DNA from: Meridianimaribacter flavus
Lineage (GTDB): Bacteria > Bacteroidota > Bacteroidia > Flavobacteriales > Flavobacteriaceae
NCBI RefSeq assembly: GCF_004366715.1
Contig: NZ_SOQZ01000006.1
Coordinates: 62,001 to 126,000 of the forward strand
Length of the DNA stretch: 64,000 nucleotides
Direction: 5' to 3'
The notes under the pieces are model-generated. The model was not told the origin of the DNA and ran no database searches. It worked only from the letters and a program-made list of their open reading frames with translations. Position numbers and translations under genes: made by a program. Shown piece after piece: positions 9,243 to 17,960 of this stretch (positions are counted from its first letter, which is position 1; the number at the start of each line of letters is the position of its first letter).

Positions 9243-10620
9243 TTTCTACGGGAATTTTTATATAGAATGTTGAGCCTTCTTTTACTTTGCTTTCAACGTC
9301 TATTATTCCATGGTGAGCTTTAACAATTTGACTACAGTAGTAAAGGCCTAAGCCTAAGCCTTTGTAGGTGTGCATGTTTTTTTCGCTCACTCTATAGAAT
9401 TTATCAAAGATAAGTTTTTTATTTTTTTTAGAGATGCCTATGCCATTATCAGAAATTGCAATAGTATGCATGTTGTTAGTGATGTTATACTTTATTTTAA
9501 GCACTGTGCCATCAAATTTTATGGCATTATTTAAAATATTAATTATAGCTGTACCAAGAAAAAACTTGTCAATTTCAACTTCGGTATCATTAACTTCAAC
9601 ATCTCTTAAAAATTGAATATTAGTAGGTAGTGTTAATGCAAAGTCATCGCACACTTCATTAATAAAATCTGGCAGACTAACTTGTTCGAGATTTAAATTA
9701 ATGTCGTTATACCCTAAACTGTTATCTACTACCTGATCAATTAAATTTTGAAGACGTTTATTTTGTCTGTTAATAGTGTCAATAGATTCTTTAGCAATAT
9801 CTGTATTGTCTTTTGCAAACCTATTGGTTAAGGTTTTGGTGGCAATTGATAAAGTTGAAAGTGGTGTTTTTAGTTCGTGAGTAATATTATTGATGAAGTC
9901 AGTTTTAATATCAGAAATGCGCTTATGTTTAAATAAGTTTCTAATAGAGTATGTTACTAGGGATATTACAAAAAGAAACAGTAAAAATGCAATTAAGAAA
10001 AGAAACAGCAGTTGTTTAAAAATGATTTTATCCCAATCTACAATTTTCATGTAAATACTAGCTCTATATTTAACTGTTACAGATTCTAGTTGATGATTGT
10101 CATTTATAAACCCTTTGTCAAATGTCCAGTTCCAAGCATTAATGAGTAATCCTTCTTCAAGTAGGAAATCAGTACCAATTAAAAATATTGGTGAATCTTT
10201 GTCTTCTATAAGAAGGTTTTCGACGTTTCCATTTTCATCAATAAGCTGAATTGAAGATGCTACTTTTTTAAATAATATATTTTCGTTTAAACCCAAGCGC
10301 TCAGCTTCTTTATTGAAGTATTCTGTAAATTCGTCGTTCCTGTCGTTGGCAAAAAACTTTAAATCTGCGAGGAGTTCTTCTTTACTAATTCGGTTTCGTT
10401 TATAATCAGGAATTTTGTCTACAAAATCCATACGATAATGCCACGATAATGAATCAACATATTTGGTTTTTATTATGTCGCCTATTTTGGTTCTAGAGTC
10501 AACTGCAAAGCTTTTTTTTCTAAGATCAAAGGTGTTGAACGTTAAATACCCTTGCATGCTCGTCAAGGCTATTAAGGCAATAATTGCTCCAGCAATAAGG
10601 AATTTCGATTTTATTTGCAT
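9217..10620 (-). CDS. Membrane sensor histidine kinase
   Basis: A 467-residue kinase that senses an extracytoplasmic or envelope signal and phosphorylates the regulator encoded just downstream. A first membrane helix (about residues 7-25) is followed by a periplasmic domain of roughly 175 residues with no recognised fold, and then a second helix (about 203-225). The H-box FINNITHELKTPL carries the phospho-acceptor His248. The ATPase domain shows ILNNAIKF (N box), ISDNGIGI (G1) and YKGLGLGLYYC (G2). It starts 98 bases after the stop of the next two-component pair. A TTAAC direct repeat (10670-10686) lies upstream of its start. Confidence 0.95.
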   Translation of the reverse strand: MQIKSKFLIAGAIIALIALTSMQGYLTFNTFDLRKKSFAVDSRTKIGDIIKTKYVDSLSWHYRMDFVDKIPDYKRNRISKEELLADLKFFANDRNDEFTEYFNKEAERLGLNENILFKKVASSIQLIDENGNVENLLIEDKDSPIFLIGTDFLLEEGLLINAWNWTFDKGFINDNHQLESVTVKYRASIYMKIVDWDKIIFKQLLFLFLIAFLLFLFVISLVTYSIRNLFKHKRISDIKTDFINNITHELKTPLSTLSIATKTLTNRFAKDNTDIAKESIDTINRQNKRLQNLIDQVVDNSLGYNDINLNLEQVSLPDFINEVCDDFALTLPTNIQFLRDVEVNDTEVEIDKFFLGTAIINILNNAIKFDGTVLKIKYNITNNMHTIAISDNGIGISKKNKKLIFDKFYRVSEKNMHTYKGLGLGLYYCSQIVKAHHGIIDVESKVKEGSTFYIKIPVENGKENFIS

Positions 10621-10669
10621 AGAGTTAAATTACCATAAAAAGATGAAAACAGTTTAATACAATACTCTA

Positions 10670-10686
10670 TTAACTTATTGTTAACC
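10670..10686. promoter_or_regulatory. TTAAC direct repeat upstream of histidine kinase
   Basis: TTAACTTATTGTTAACC has two TTAAC units 11 bases apart and differs by one base from the site at 5127-5143. It lies 50 bases upstream of the kinase start on the minus strand. Confidence 0.45.
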
Positions 10687-10718
10687 GAGAATATTTCTAT
10701 AAAAATAGGAAAATGAAA

Positions 10719-11399
10719 TTAACCAATGAGTTTATACCCAAAGCCTCTTACGTTTATGATTTGGATAGTGTCGTCTTTAGATAGTTTTTTTCGAAGTTTA
10801 GTGATAAAAACGTCCATGCTTCTTGCAGAGAAAAAATCGTCATTTCCCCAAAGTTTATTCAAGATGATAGACCTCTCTAAAACCTGGTTTTTGTTTTTAA
10901 TTAAATGAAATAGTAAATGCGCTTCTCTATGTGTGAGTTGTGATTTTTCTTCAGCGTTAAATTGAAGTGTTTGCTTTGGGAAATCAAACGTATAATCTCC
11001 AATTTTTAATACTTCTGAAGTTTTTTGTGCCTGTGTTCTGTTTAGCAAATTGTTAATTCTTACAATAAGCTCTTCCATGCTAAACGGTTTTTTTAAGTAA
11101 TCATTTCCACCTATGGTAAAACCCTCAACAACATCTTGCGTTTGCGATTTGGCAGTTAAAAAAATAATAGGAATTGTATCATCAATTGCTCTAATGTCTT
11201 TAGCTAATGTAAATCCATCTTTTTTGGGCATCATAACGTCCAAGACTAAAATTTCTGGAGTTTCAGACTGGTATTTTTCAAATGCTTTTTCACCATTATC
11301 ACACAAAATAACATTAAAGTCTCTGGTTTCAAGACTTTCCTTAATAATTTGACCAAGTGCTGGCTCATCTTCGGCTAATAAAATGGTGGTTTTAGGCAT
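10719..11399 (-). CDS. OmpR-family response regulator (RprY-like)
   Basis: A 226-residue response regulator. The receiver domain has the acidic residues EDE at 10-12, phospho-acceptor Asp54 in VLDVMMPKKDGF, and Lys in LKKPFSMEEL. The winged-helix output domain ends INVRGFGYKLIG. The start overlaps the 3' end of its kinase gene by 8 bases. The resemblance to Bacteroides RprY is my reading from sequence style, not a search. The likely DNA target is the TTAAC direct repeat found at three nearby promoters, which is inference. Confidence 0.94.
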   Translation of the reverse strand: MPKTTILLAEDEPALGQIIKESLETRDFNVILCDNGEKAFEKYQSETPEILVLDVMMPKKDGFTLAKDIRAIDDTIPIIFLTAKSQTQDVVEGFTIGGNDYLKKPFSMEELIVRINNLLNRTQAQKTSEVLKIGDYTFDFPKQTLQFNAEEKSQLTHREAHLLFHLIKNKNQVLERSIILNKLWGNDDFFSARSMDVFITKLRKKLSKDDTIQIINVRGFGYKLIG

Positions 11400-12864
11400 T
11401 AGGTAATGTTATTTTAAATGAGGTGATGTTATTTTTTAAATCAACAGTGATAGTTCCGTTGTGTTTTTCTGCAATTTTTTTGGTGTAATACAGTCCAATT
11501 CCAAAACCTTTAACATCATGAGTGTTGCCCTTAGGAACTCGGTAAAATTTCTCGAAAATCTTGTCTTTATTAGCTTTGGTTAGCGTGTTTCCATTGTCAG
11601 AAATAGTAATGGTAAACGCAAAATGATTTTGCTCGAGCGACATTGAAATCGCATCTCCACCATATTTTATAGCATTGTCAATAATATTATTGATGGCATT
11701 TTCAAAATGGAACACATCTACTTTTGCCGAAATGTTTTCAGGTATACTGAAAGTTATGGTTTTGTCACTGTTAAGTTGATGTTTTTCAATACTCGTGGTC
11801 AAAATTTCCGAGATGTTATAAGTGTCTTTGTTGAGCTCAAGATTTTCACTATCAAGTGTAGCGGTTTCTAGTAACTTTTCAACCATAGTGTTTAATTTTG
11901 AAAGCTGCGTGTTTGATAAATCTAAATACGTTTTTGTTTTAGCTTTATCTTCAATAACATTAAAGTTTTGAATGCTTTCAAGTGCAACACCAATGGTTGC
12001 AATAGGTGTTTTGAATTCGTGTGTAATGTTGCTAATGAGGTCATTTTTTACTTCAGCTAATTGTTTTTGGTGCTTGATGATTTTAAGTAAATAAAACAAA
12101 CAGCTTATCACTGCCAGAATTAACAATGTAGAAATTAAAATACCACCAAAAATGCGTTTTAAAATAAGCTTTGTTTGATTTTCAAAACTTAAATTTAGAG
12201 AGCTTCCTTTAGGTAATAACGTAGATTTTGAAACAACGTTTAAAATGTTTTTTGAATCGGTTATTGTGTCTTTTATCCTCTTTGTTTTGTCTCTATTAAA
12301 ATCAAGTGTGTAATCAATAGTGATGTTTTTTTGAGATAAGTCAGTAGTTATTAAACTGTCAATTTTTTTAACATCAAGCGTGTGATTTGAAATAGAAATA
12401 ACAACTTTAGATGTAAGCAATTCAAACCCTTTTACTTTTATAGAGTCTTTTTTTATGTCAATAGAATTCAGCTTTTTGTGATCCCATTTTGCATTTAAAA
12501 TTGAATCTACATTAGCGCCTCTATAAATAGAAATGCCATCAGTAGTTTCAAGATTAAGGCTATCAAGGTTTTTAAACTTTTTTTGGGTAATATCAATTTG
12601 CTTTAAAATGGAGTCAAACTTATGATCTTCGGCAAAAAAGTCGTCCTTGTCATTGCCTTCAAAAGCAAATCCAATGGTGGTTTGTTCAGCAAGATTAACA
12701 TAGTAATCATCAACAGCTTTATCTAAACTCACCTGAACATCTTTAATAAGTTGCTGCTTGTTGGCTAAATAGTTTTTATAATTCCAATACACTTGTATCG
12801 CAATAGTACTGAGTATTACGGTAACTATGAAGTATAATATTATTCGGTATCTAGAATCATTCAT
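11392..12864 (-). CDS. Membrane sensor histidine kinase (RprX-like)
   Basis: A 490-residue sensor kinase with a membrane helix at about residues 8-25 and a long periplasmic domain of about 210 residues rich in Lys, Asp and Ile. A second helix spans about 238-261, and the H-box DLISNITHEFKTPIAT carries His282. The ATPase domain has NIIDNAIKYGG, ISDNGN and VKGFGIGLYYTKK. It is the first gene of a kinase-regulator operon and is divergent from the GLPGLI genes. The 124-base divergent region holds three GTTAAC units. A TACTTTTG -7 element only about five bases from the start codon suggests a leaderless or nearly leaderless transcript. Confidence 0.95.
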   Translation of the reverse strand: MNDSRYRIILYFIVTVILSTIAIQVYWNYKNYLANKQQLIKDVQVSLDKAVDDYYVNLAEQTTIGFAFEGNDKDDFFAEDHKFDSILKQIDITQKKFKNLDSLNLETTDGISIYRGANVDSILNAKWDHKKLNSIDIKKDSIKVKGFELLTSKVVISISNHTLDVKKIDSLITTDLSQKNITIDYTLDFNRDKTKRIKDTITDSKNILNVVSKSTLLPKGSSLNLSFENQTKLILKRIFGGILISTLLILAVISCLFYLLKIIKHQKQLAEVKNDLISNITHEFKTPIATIGVALESIQNFNVIEDKAKTKTYLDLSNTQLSKLNTMVEKLLETATLDSENLELNKDTYNISEILTTSIEKHQLNSDKTITFSIPENISAKVDVFHFENAINNIIDNAIKYGGDAISMSLEQNHFAFTITISDNGNTLTKANKDKIFEKFYRVPKGNTHDVKGFGIGLYYTKKIAEKHNGTITVDLKNNITSFKITLPNA

Positions 12865-12868
12865 AGGT

Positions 12869-12876
12869 CAAAAGTA
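12869..12876 (-). promoter_or_regulatory. -7 element for the histidine kinase operon
   Basis: Read on the minus strand this is TACTTTTG, a perfect TAnnTTTG, ending five bases before the kinase start codon. No clear TTG element is present at -33. The nearest GTTAAC unit lies 27 bases upstream, as expected for an activator-dependent promoter. Confidence 0.5.
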
Positions 12877-12903
12877 AATGTTAAAGTAGATAAAAACTAA
12901 TCG

Positions 12904-12929
12904 GTTAACACACGTTAACACTGGTTAAC
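12904..12929. promoter_or_regulatory. Triple GTTAAC repeat in divergent promoter region
   Basis: GTTAAC occurs at 12904, 12914 and 12924, a 10-base period, so all units lie on one face of the helix. The array lies between the -7 elements of the divergent kinase operon and the GLPGLI operon, 22-27 bases from each. This places it at the -33 region of both. Confidence 0.5.
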
Positions 12930-12951
12930 TTAATACTCATTTGGGTTGGCT

Positions 12952-12959
12952 TAAGTTTG
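12952..12959 (+). promoter_or_regulatory. -7 element for the GLPGLI operon
   Basis: TAAGTTTG matches TAnnTTTG exactly and lies 30 bases before the first GLPGLI start codon. There is no TTG at the proper distance upstream; the third GTTAAC unit occupies that region instead. Confidence 0.55.
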
Positions 12960-12988
12960 TAAAGTATTAATCAAAAAACGAATATAGA

Positions 12989-13834
12989 ATGAACACATTT
13001 ATTAAGCTTACGGTTTGTGTTATGATGTTGGTTGTAACAAAAGTAAGTGCTCAAGAGTTTACAGGAGTTGCAACCTACAAGTCAAAACGAAAAGTAGATA
13101 TTAAGCTAGACAGTACTCAGGTAAACTCTGAAATGCATCAAAAAATGATGGATATGCTTAAAAAGCAGTTTGAAAAAACGTACATACTTACGTTTAATAA
13201 AGAAGAATCGGTTTATAAAGAAGAAGAATCGCTTGGAGCTCCTCAACCTGGTGGGATGGAAGTAGTAATGATAAACACAGGAGGAGCAGATGTGCTGTAT
13301 AAAAACACAAAAGAAGAACGCTACACTAATCAAAATGATGTGTTTGGAAAAATCTTTTTGATAAAAGACGAGCTAAAAAAACTTGATTGGCAATTTGGCT
13401 CAGAGACTAAAAACATTGGCGAATACACTTGCTATAAAGCAACCATAACTCGCGAGCGACCAAAAATTGTTGGAGGTATTAGTGTTAATGGTGATAAAGA
13501 TCTAGATGAAGAAAAAGAACCTGAAATGGAAACCATAACTATTACAGCATGGTATACGCCTCAAATTCCTGTAAACAATGGTCCTGGTAATTATTATGGG
13601 CTCCCAGGTTTAATTCTTGAGGTAAACGATGGGTCAGAAACTGTCATTTGTAGTAAAATAGTGCTCAATCCAAAAAATGAAGTTGAAATCACTGAGCCTA
13701 AAAAAGGTAAAAAAGTGACTAAAGAAGAGTTTGATAAAATTATGGAAAAGAAAATGGAAGAAATGAAAGAACGTTATAGCCCAAGAAGAGGAAAAGGTGA
13801 TGGACAAGAGATTGAGATAAGAATAGGAGGTTGA
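12989..13834 (+). CDS. GLPGLI family secreted protein
   Basis: A 281-residue protein with a signal peptide (MNTFIKLTVCVMMLVVTKVSAQ). It carries the family signature YYGLPGLILEVND near residue 208, preceded by ITAWYTPQIPVNNGPG. The C-terminal end is strongly charged (EKKMEEMKERYSPRRGK). The molecular function of GLPGLI proteins is unknown; they are periplasmic or outer-membrane associated and often lie next to TonB-type barrels, as here. A paralogue follows 103 bases downstream, then a beta-barrel gene. Position opposite a kinase operon with a shared candidate operator suggests the three are targets of that signalling pair, which is inference. Confidence 0.92.
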   Translation: MNTFIKLTVCVMMLVVTKVSAQEFTGVATYKSKRKVDIKLDSTQVNSEMHQKMMDMLKKQFEKTYILTFNKEESVYKEEESLGAPQPGGMEVVMINTGGADVLYKNTKEERYTNQNDVFGKIFLIKDELKKLDWQFGSETKNIGEYTCYKATITRERPKIVGGISVNGDKDLDEEKEPEMETITITAWYTPQIPVNNGPGNYYGLPGLILEVNDGSETVICSKIVLNPKNEVEITEPKKGKKVTKEEFDKIMEKKMEEMKERYSPRRGKGDGQEIEIRIGG

Positions 13835-13937
13835 TTTTATTGGATTTTAACATTTTACAATTAAACTTTCAATTGTTTTAGATGTCTAACAATAGTTAAA
13901 ACTGTATTTTTAACACAAACTCTTTAGACATAAAACA

Positions 13938-14825
13938 ATGAAATCAATCTCAATTAAACTTTGTGTTGTATTAATTACACTATTCAGTAACACGCTTTTA
14001 GCTCAAGAATTTCAAGGTAAAGCAATCTATCAATCTAAGACTACAGTCGACATGGATAATTTTGGAGGTCGACAAATGAGCGAAGAACAAAAAAAGATGA
14101 TTACTGAGCGTATGAAAAGCATGCTTGAAAAAACCTTTATACTAACCTTTAATAGAACAGAATCTACATATAAAGAAGAAGAAAAGCTAGAAACACCAGG
14201 TTCTGGAGGAGGTCCATGGAGAGGAATGATGAGTAGTTTTACAGGTGGTCCGCAATACAAAAATGTGAAGGAATCTAAGCTTTTACAAGAACAGGAGTTT
14301 TTTGGAAAACAGTTTTTAGTTGTTGATGAGCTTGAAACTCTAGAGTGGAAAATGGAGGGAGAAACCAAGCAAATTGGTCAATACACTTGTTATAAAGCTA
14401 CAGCTGTAAAAAAAGTAGATGAGATGGATTTTATGAATATGCGAAGACGAAGAGATAGAGGCAATGACGAAAAGGAAAAAGCAGAAAAATCTAAAGATTC
14501 AGTAGATAGAGATGATCCAATGAGTGAGTTGGAAGTGCCAAAAGAAATAACCATTACAGCTTGGTATACACCACAAATCCCAGTGAACCAAGGTCCAGGA
14601 GAATATTGGGGATTACCAGGTTTAATTCTTGAGGTTAATGCTGGTAGAACAACAATATTGTGTTCTAAAATTGTAATGAATCCTGAAGAAAAAGAAGAGA
14701 TTAAAATGCCTTCAAAAGGTAAAGAAGTAACAAGAGAAGAGTACAACCAAATCATGAAAGATAAAATTGAAGAAATGCGCGAAATGTATGGAGGCAGAGG
14801 AGGTCGTGGTAACAGACGTTTCTAA
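13938..14825 (+). CDS. GLPGLI family secreted protein (paralogue)
   Basis: A 295-residue paralogue of the preceding gene, with signal peptide MKSISIKLCVVLITLFSNTLLAQ and the signature WGLPGLILEVNAG near residue 228 after ITAWYTPQIPVNQGPG. The two proteins align along their length: AQEF.G.A.Y.SK near the start, EKTFILTFN.(T/E)ES.YKEEE, and IG(Q/E)YTCYKAT. The second has an added charged insert (RRRRDRGNDEKEKAEKSK). A tandem duplication is the simplest explanation. It is followed after 37 bases by the outer-membrane barrel gene, so the three are likely co-transcribed. Confidence 0.92.
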   Translation: MKSISIKLCVVLITLFSNTLLAQEFQGKAIYQSKTTVDMDNFGGRQMSEEQKKMITERMKSMLEKTFILTFNRTESTYKEEEKLETPGSGGGPWRGMMSSFTGGPQYKNVKESKLLQEQEFFGKQFLVVDELETLEWKMEGETKQIGQYTCYKATAVKKVDEMDFMNMRRRRDRGNDEKEKAEKSKDSVDRDDPMSELEVPKEITITAWYTPQIPVNQGPGEYWGLPGLILEVNAGRTTILCSKIVMNPEEKEEIKMPSKGKEVTREEYNQIMKDKIEEMREMYGGRGGRGNRRF

Positions 14826-14862
14826 TCAATTCACGTTTAAATAATCCCAACTAAAAAATCAA

Positions 14863-17652
14863 ATGAAAAAAATCTTTATGTTCATGCTGCTCTTAGCAGC
14901 AAGCAATTCCTTTGCTCAAATAAAAGTAGAAGGTGTAGTAAAAGACAGTATAGGAACTCCGCTTGAACTTGCTAATGTTGTTGCAATTAATCAAGAAACA
15001 AAAATTCTGGAGTCTTATGCTGTAACTAATGATAAAGGACTTTTTAAACTTTCGTTAGATAAAAATTCGGCATACAAAATTCAGGTGAGTTATATTGGAA
15101 TGAAAACTTACGAAGAGCTGTTGAACACTAAAGAAGCCGATTTAAAAAAAGACTTCACTTTAAAAGTTGATAATAGTTTAGATGCGGTTGAATTGGTTTA
15201 CGAAATGCCAGTAACAGTCAAAGGAGATACACTAATTTATAATGCTGATTCCTTTAAAAATGGAACCGAACGGAAGCTAGAAGATGTCCTTAAAAAACTA
15301 CCTGGAGTTGAGGTTAATGACGACGGAACCATTGAGGTTGAAGGGAAGGAAGTGAGTAAGTTAATGGTAAATGGAAAAGATTTTTTTGATGGTGACACAA
15401 AATTAGCGACCAAAAATATTCCTTCTAATGCAGTAGATAAAGTTCAAGTACTCCGTAACTATTCTGAAGTTGGTCAGCTTAGTGGTGTTCAAAACAATCA
15501 AGATAACGTTGCAATTAACATTAAGTTAAAAGAAGGAAAAGAGAATTTTTGGTTTGGTGATGTTACATTAGGAGCTGGTACTGCACCTTCACCTAATGAT
15601 GAGTTGTATTTGGTGCAACCAAAACTATTTTATTACAGTCCAAAATACAGTGTCAACATCATTGGAGATATGAATAATGTTGGTGAAGTTGCTTTAACTA
15701 ATAGAGATTTAAGAAACTTTGGAGGTGGTTTTAGAATGCCAAGTAGAACCAGTGGAACGAGTATTAATTTAGGAGATAATGGATTAGGAGGATTGACAAA
15801 TATCTCAAGAGCTCAAGAAGTTGTTACAAAACTTATTGCAACTAACTTTAGCTATTCGCCTAAAAAATCATTGGATTTTAGCGGTTTTCTTATTTACAAT
15901 AGTTCTAGAATGCGAACTAGAGAAGAGAGTTTTATAGATTATATTGAGTTTGAAGACGACCCAAATACACCAATAGACGAGTCGGCAAATATTCCGCCAG
16001 ATGAAGCTACTGTACAAACAGGAAGAGAGGCAACAAACCAGTTTTTGGCAAAGCTTAGCGCTAAATACCAACCAAACGTTAATAATCAATTAGATTATGA
16101 CGTGTTGGCACGATTTTCTGATGATGAAGAGCGCCAAAATTTATTTTCATCTGTAGTAGGTAATACTGATCAGGTTGACACAGCTTCACCATTCAGTATT
16201 AATCAGAATTTTAACTACTACTACACGTTAAACGAGAATAATATTTTTGCTCTAGAAGCACAACATTTAATAAAAGACGAAGATCCGTTCTACAATGCGC
16301 TATTGGTTAACGACCCAACAAACAATGATGACGAAGAAAACCAAGATGCGTTTGATACTACAGCATCAGGATTAGGGCTAGATTTAGACCAGTTTTCATA
16401 TAATTTAAATCAAGACCGTCGTGTAAAATCCAACCAATTAGATGCTAAATTGGATTACTACAATATTTTAAATTCAAAAAGTAACATCAACTTTACCTTA
16501 GGAACGATTTTAAGTAATCAAAAGTTCAATTCTAATATCTTTCAGTTTTTAGATGACGGAACACAATTAGACCCAACACCTCAGGTTACTGATGCAGAGG
16601 GCAATATGCTGACTGCAATAAATGATGTAGAGTATAATTTTTCTGATATTTATCTTGGTGTACATTATAGGTTAAAATCAGGGAAATTTACCTTTACTCC
16701 AGGACTGTCGTTACATGCATACAGCAATAAAAACACACAAGCAGGCGAAACCTTATTTGACGATAATTTCTTTATGGTTTTACCAGATTTTGAAACCAGA
16801 ATTCAATTTAAAAAGAGTGAAAGCTTAACCTTTAATTACCGAATGAATACATCGTTTACTGATGTTACTAATATAGCTGAAGGGTTAGTGCTTAATAATT
16901 ACAATAGTATTAATTATGGTAATGCAGAATTGCAAAATGCCCTTTCGCACAATTTGAGCTTGTTTTATCATAGTTTCAATTTGTTTAATTATACCAATGT
17001 GTTTGCTGGAGCAAATTATAGTAAAAACATAGATCAAATACGTTCATTAACCAATTTTGAAAATGTAATTAGAACAAGTACTTATTTCAATTCTGGATTT
17101 GCCGACGAAAGCGCATCTCTTTTTGGTAGAGTGCAACGTACCTTTGGTAAAGTAAGAGCAAGTTTAAGAGCAAATTTTAATTACAGTAAAAACAACCAAT
17201 TTGTTCAAGGAACTCAATCTGTAAATGAGAGTTTTTCACAAAGCTATACTCCAGAAATTAGAACAAACTTTAGAGAAGCGCCAAACGTATCGTTTAGATA
17301 TGCATATAGTGTGTCTAAAAATGACCAAGGAACAAATAGTGTAACTTACACCACAAATGCACCTTCAATCGAGTTTGATGCTTATATTTGGAATTCGGTA
17401 TCGTTTTTAACAGACTTTACCTATAACGAACAAGATAATGGCGAAGGACAAAAAGATGTTTTTAGAACTTGGAATGCTTCATTACGCTATAGAAAAGACA
17501 GAGATGCTAAATGGGAATACTCACTAATAGCTTCAAACTTATTAGATATTGATTCTAATGTTAGCAATGGAGCAGGAAGTATTTCGGTATTCAGTTCTGA
17601 AACGTTTATTCAACCGCGTTTTATAACTTTTAGATTGCAATATGAGTTGTAA
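14863..17652 (+). CDS. TonB-dependent receptor-like outer-membrane beta-barrel protein
   Basis: A 929-residue outer-membrane protein. The signal peptide MKKIFMFMLLLAASNSFAQ is followed by a carboxypeptidase-regulatory-like beta-sandwich (about residues 21-95, VEGVVKDSIGTPLELANVV). Next comes a plug-like region (VKGDTLIYNADSFKNGTERKLEDVLKKLPGVEVNDDG) and a long C-terminal barrel of alternating strands ending in an aromatic residue pattern (FITFRLQYEL). This arrangement is the outer-membrane beta-barrel family related to SusC/TonB receptors but smaller. The substrate is unknown. It is the third gene of the GLPGLI operon. A membrane partner for the GLPGLI proteins is plausible but inferred from position. 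Confidence 0.9.
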   Translation: MKKIFMFMLLLAASNSFAQIKVEGVVKDSIGTPLELANVVAINQETKILESYAVTNDKGLFKLSLDKNSAYKIQVSYIGMKTYEELLNTKEADLKKDFTLKVDNSLDAVELVYEMPVTVKGDTLIYNADSFKNGTERKLEDVLKKLPGVEVNDDGTIEVEGKEVSKLMVNGKDFFDGDTKLATKNIPSNAVDKVQVLRNYSEVGQLSGVQNNQDNVAINIKLKEGKENFWFGDVTLGAGTAPSPNDELYLVQPKLFYYSPKYSVNIIGDMNNVGEVALTNRDLRNFGGGFRMPSRTSGTSINLGDNGLGGLTNISRAQEVVTKLIATNFSYSPKKSLDFSGFLIYNSSRMRTREESFIDYIEFEDDPNTPIDESANIPPDEATVQTGREATNQFLAKLSAKYQPNVNNQLDYDVLARFSDDEERQNLFSSVVGNTDQVDTASPFSINQNFNYYYTLNENNIFALEAQHLIKDEDPFYNALLVNDPTNNDDEENQDAFDTTASGLGLDLDQFSYNLNQDRRVKSNQLDAKLDYYNILNSKSNINFTLGTILSNQKFNSNIFQFLDDGTQLDPTPQVTDAEGNMLTAINDVEYNFSDIYLGVHYRLKSGKFTFTPGLSLHAYSNKNTQAGETLFDDNFFMVLPDFETRIQFKKSESLTFNYRMNTSFTDVTNIAEGLVLNNYNSINYGNAELQNALSHNLSLFYHSFNLFNYTNVFAGANYSKNIDQIRSLTNFENVIRTSTYFNSGFADESASLFGRVQRTFGKVRASLRANFNYSKNNQFVQGTQSVNESFSQSYTPEIRTNFREAPNVSFRYAYSVSKNDQGTNSVTYTTNAPSIEFDAYIWNSVSFLTDFTYNEQDNGEGQKDVFRTWNASLRYRKDRDAKWEYSLIASNLLDIDSNVSNGAGSISVFSSETFIQPRFITFRLQYEL

Positions 17653-17686
17653 AAAGTAATATTTTTTACAAATTGATAAATTATTG

Positions 17687-17717
17687 TTTGTTCAGAACAA
17701 AAACAATAATATATTTG
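17687..17717 (+). promoter_or_regulatory. Promoter of tRNA-Tyr
   Basis: TTTG at 17687-17690, 19 bases of spacer and TATATTTG at 17710-17717 form a canonical Bacteroidota housekeeping promoter. Transcription would start just before the tRNA at 17729. Confidence 0.8.
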
Positions 17718-17728
17718 CCAACGGTTTT

Positions 17729-17811
17729 GGGGAGATACTCAAGCGGCCAACGAGGACAGACTGTAAATCTGTTGTTTTTTAACTTCGCAGGTTCGAATCC
17801 TGCTCTCCCCA
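17729..17811 (+). tRNA. tRNA-Tyr (anticodon GTA)
   Basis: The acceptor stem GGGGAGA pairs with TCTCCCC, followed by discriminator A. The D arm is CTC/GAG. The anticodon arm is ACAGA-CTGTAAA-TCTGT with anticodon GTA. A long class II variable arm contains GTT/AAC, and the T arm is GCAGG-TTCGAAT-CCTGC. The CCA end is not encoded. The 83-nt length fits bacterial tRNA-Tyr. Confidence 0.97.
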
Positions 17812-17827
17812 CGAATAAATACAAAGA

Positions 17828-17865
17828 GCAAGCAAAACATAAAGCTTGCTTTTTTGTTTTGTGGG
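17828..17865 (+). terminator. Terminator after tRNA-Tyr
   Basis: GCAAGC and GCTTGC pair around a ten-base loop and are followed by TTTTTTGTTTT. The hairpin is also the first part of the repeat unit that recurs at 17961. Confidence 0.85.
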
Positions 17866-17915
17866 TCTTTGTGTTTTCAAAGCGTAGCTTTGCAGGATCA
17901 ACGCAGTTAATCCTC
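17828..17915 (+). repeat. Direct repeat copy 1 downstream of tRNA-Tyr
   Basis: An 88-base unit that begins GCAAGCAAAACATAAAGC and ends TTAATCCTC. It contains three small hairpins in order: GCAAGC/GCTTGC, CAAAGC/GCTTTG and AGGAT/ATCCT. Copy 2 at 17961-18049 differs at only a handful of positions. Confidence 0.85.
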
Positions 17916-17960
17916 AATAAAAAGAGCAGATTCCCCTATGAATCTCATTAAATTATTCTA

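Noticed and set aside
17673-17951. Open frames on both strands across the tRNA-Tyr region, one containing GRAGFEPAKLKNN
   Set aside because: They are read from the tRNA gene and the hairpin repeats. The GRAGFEPA phrase is a well-known false protein arising from tRNA sequence.
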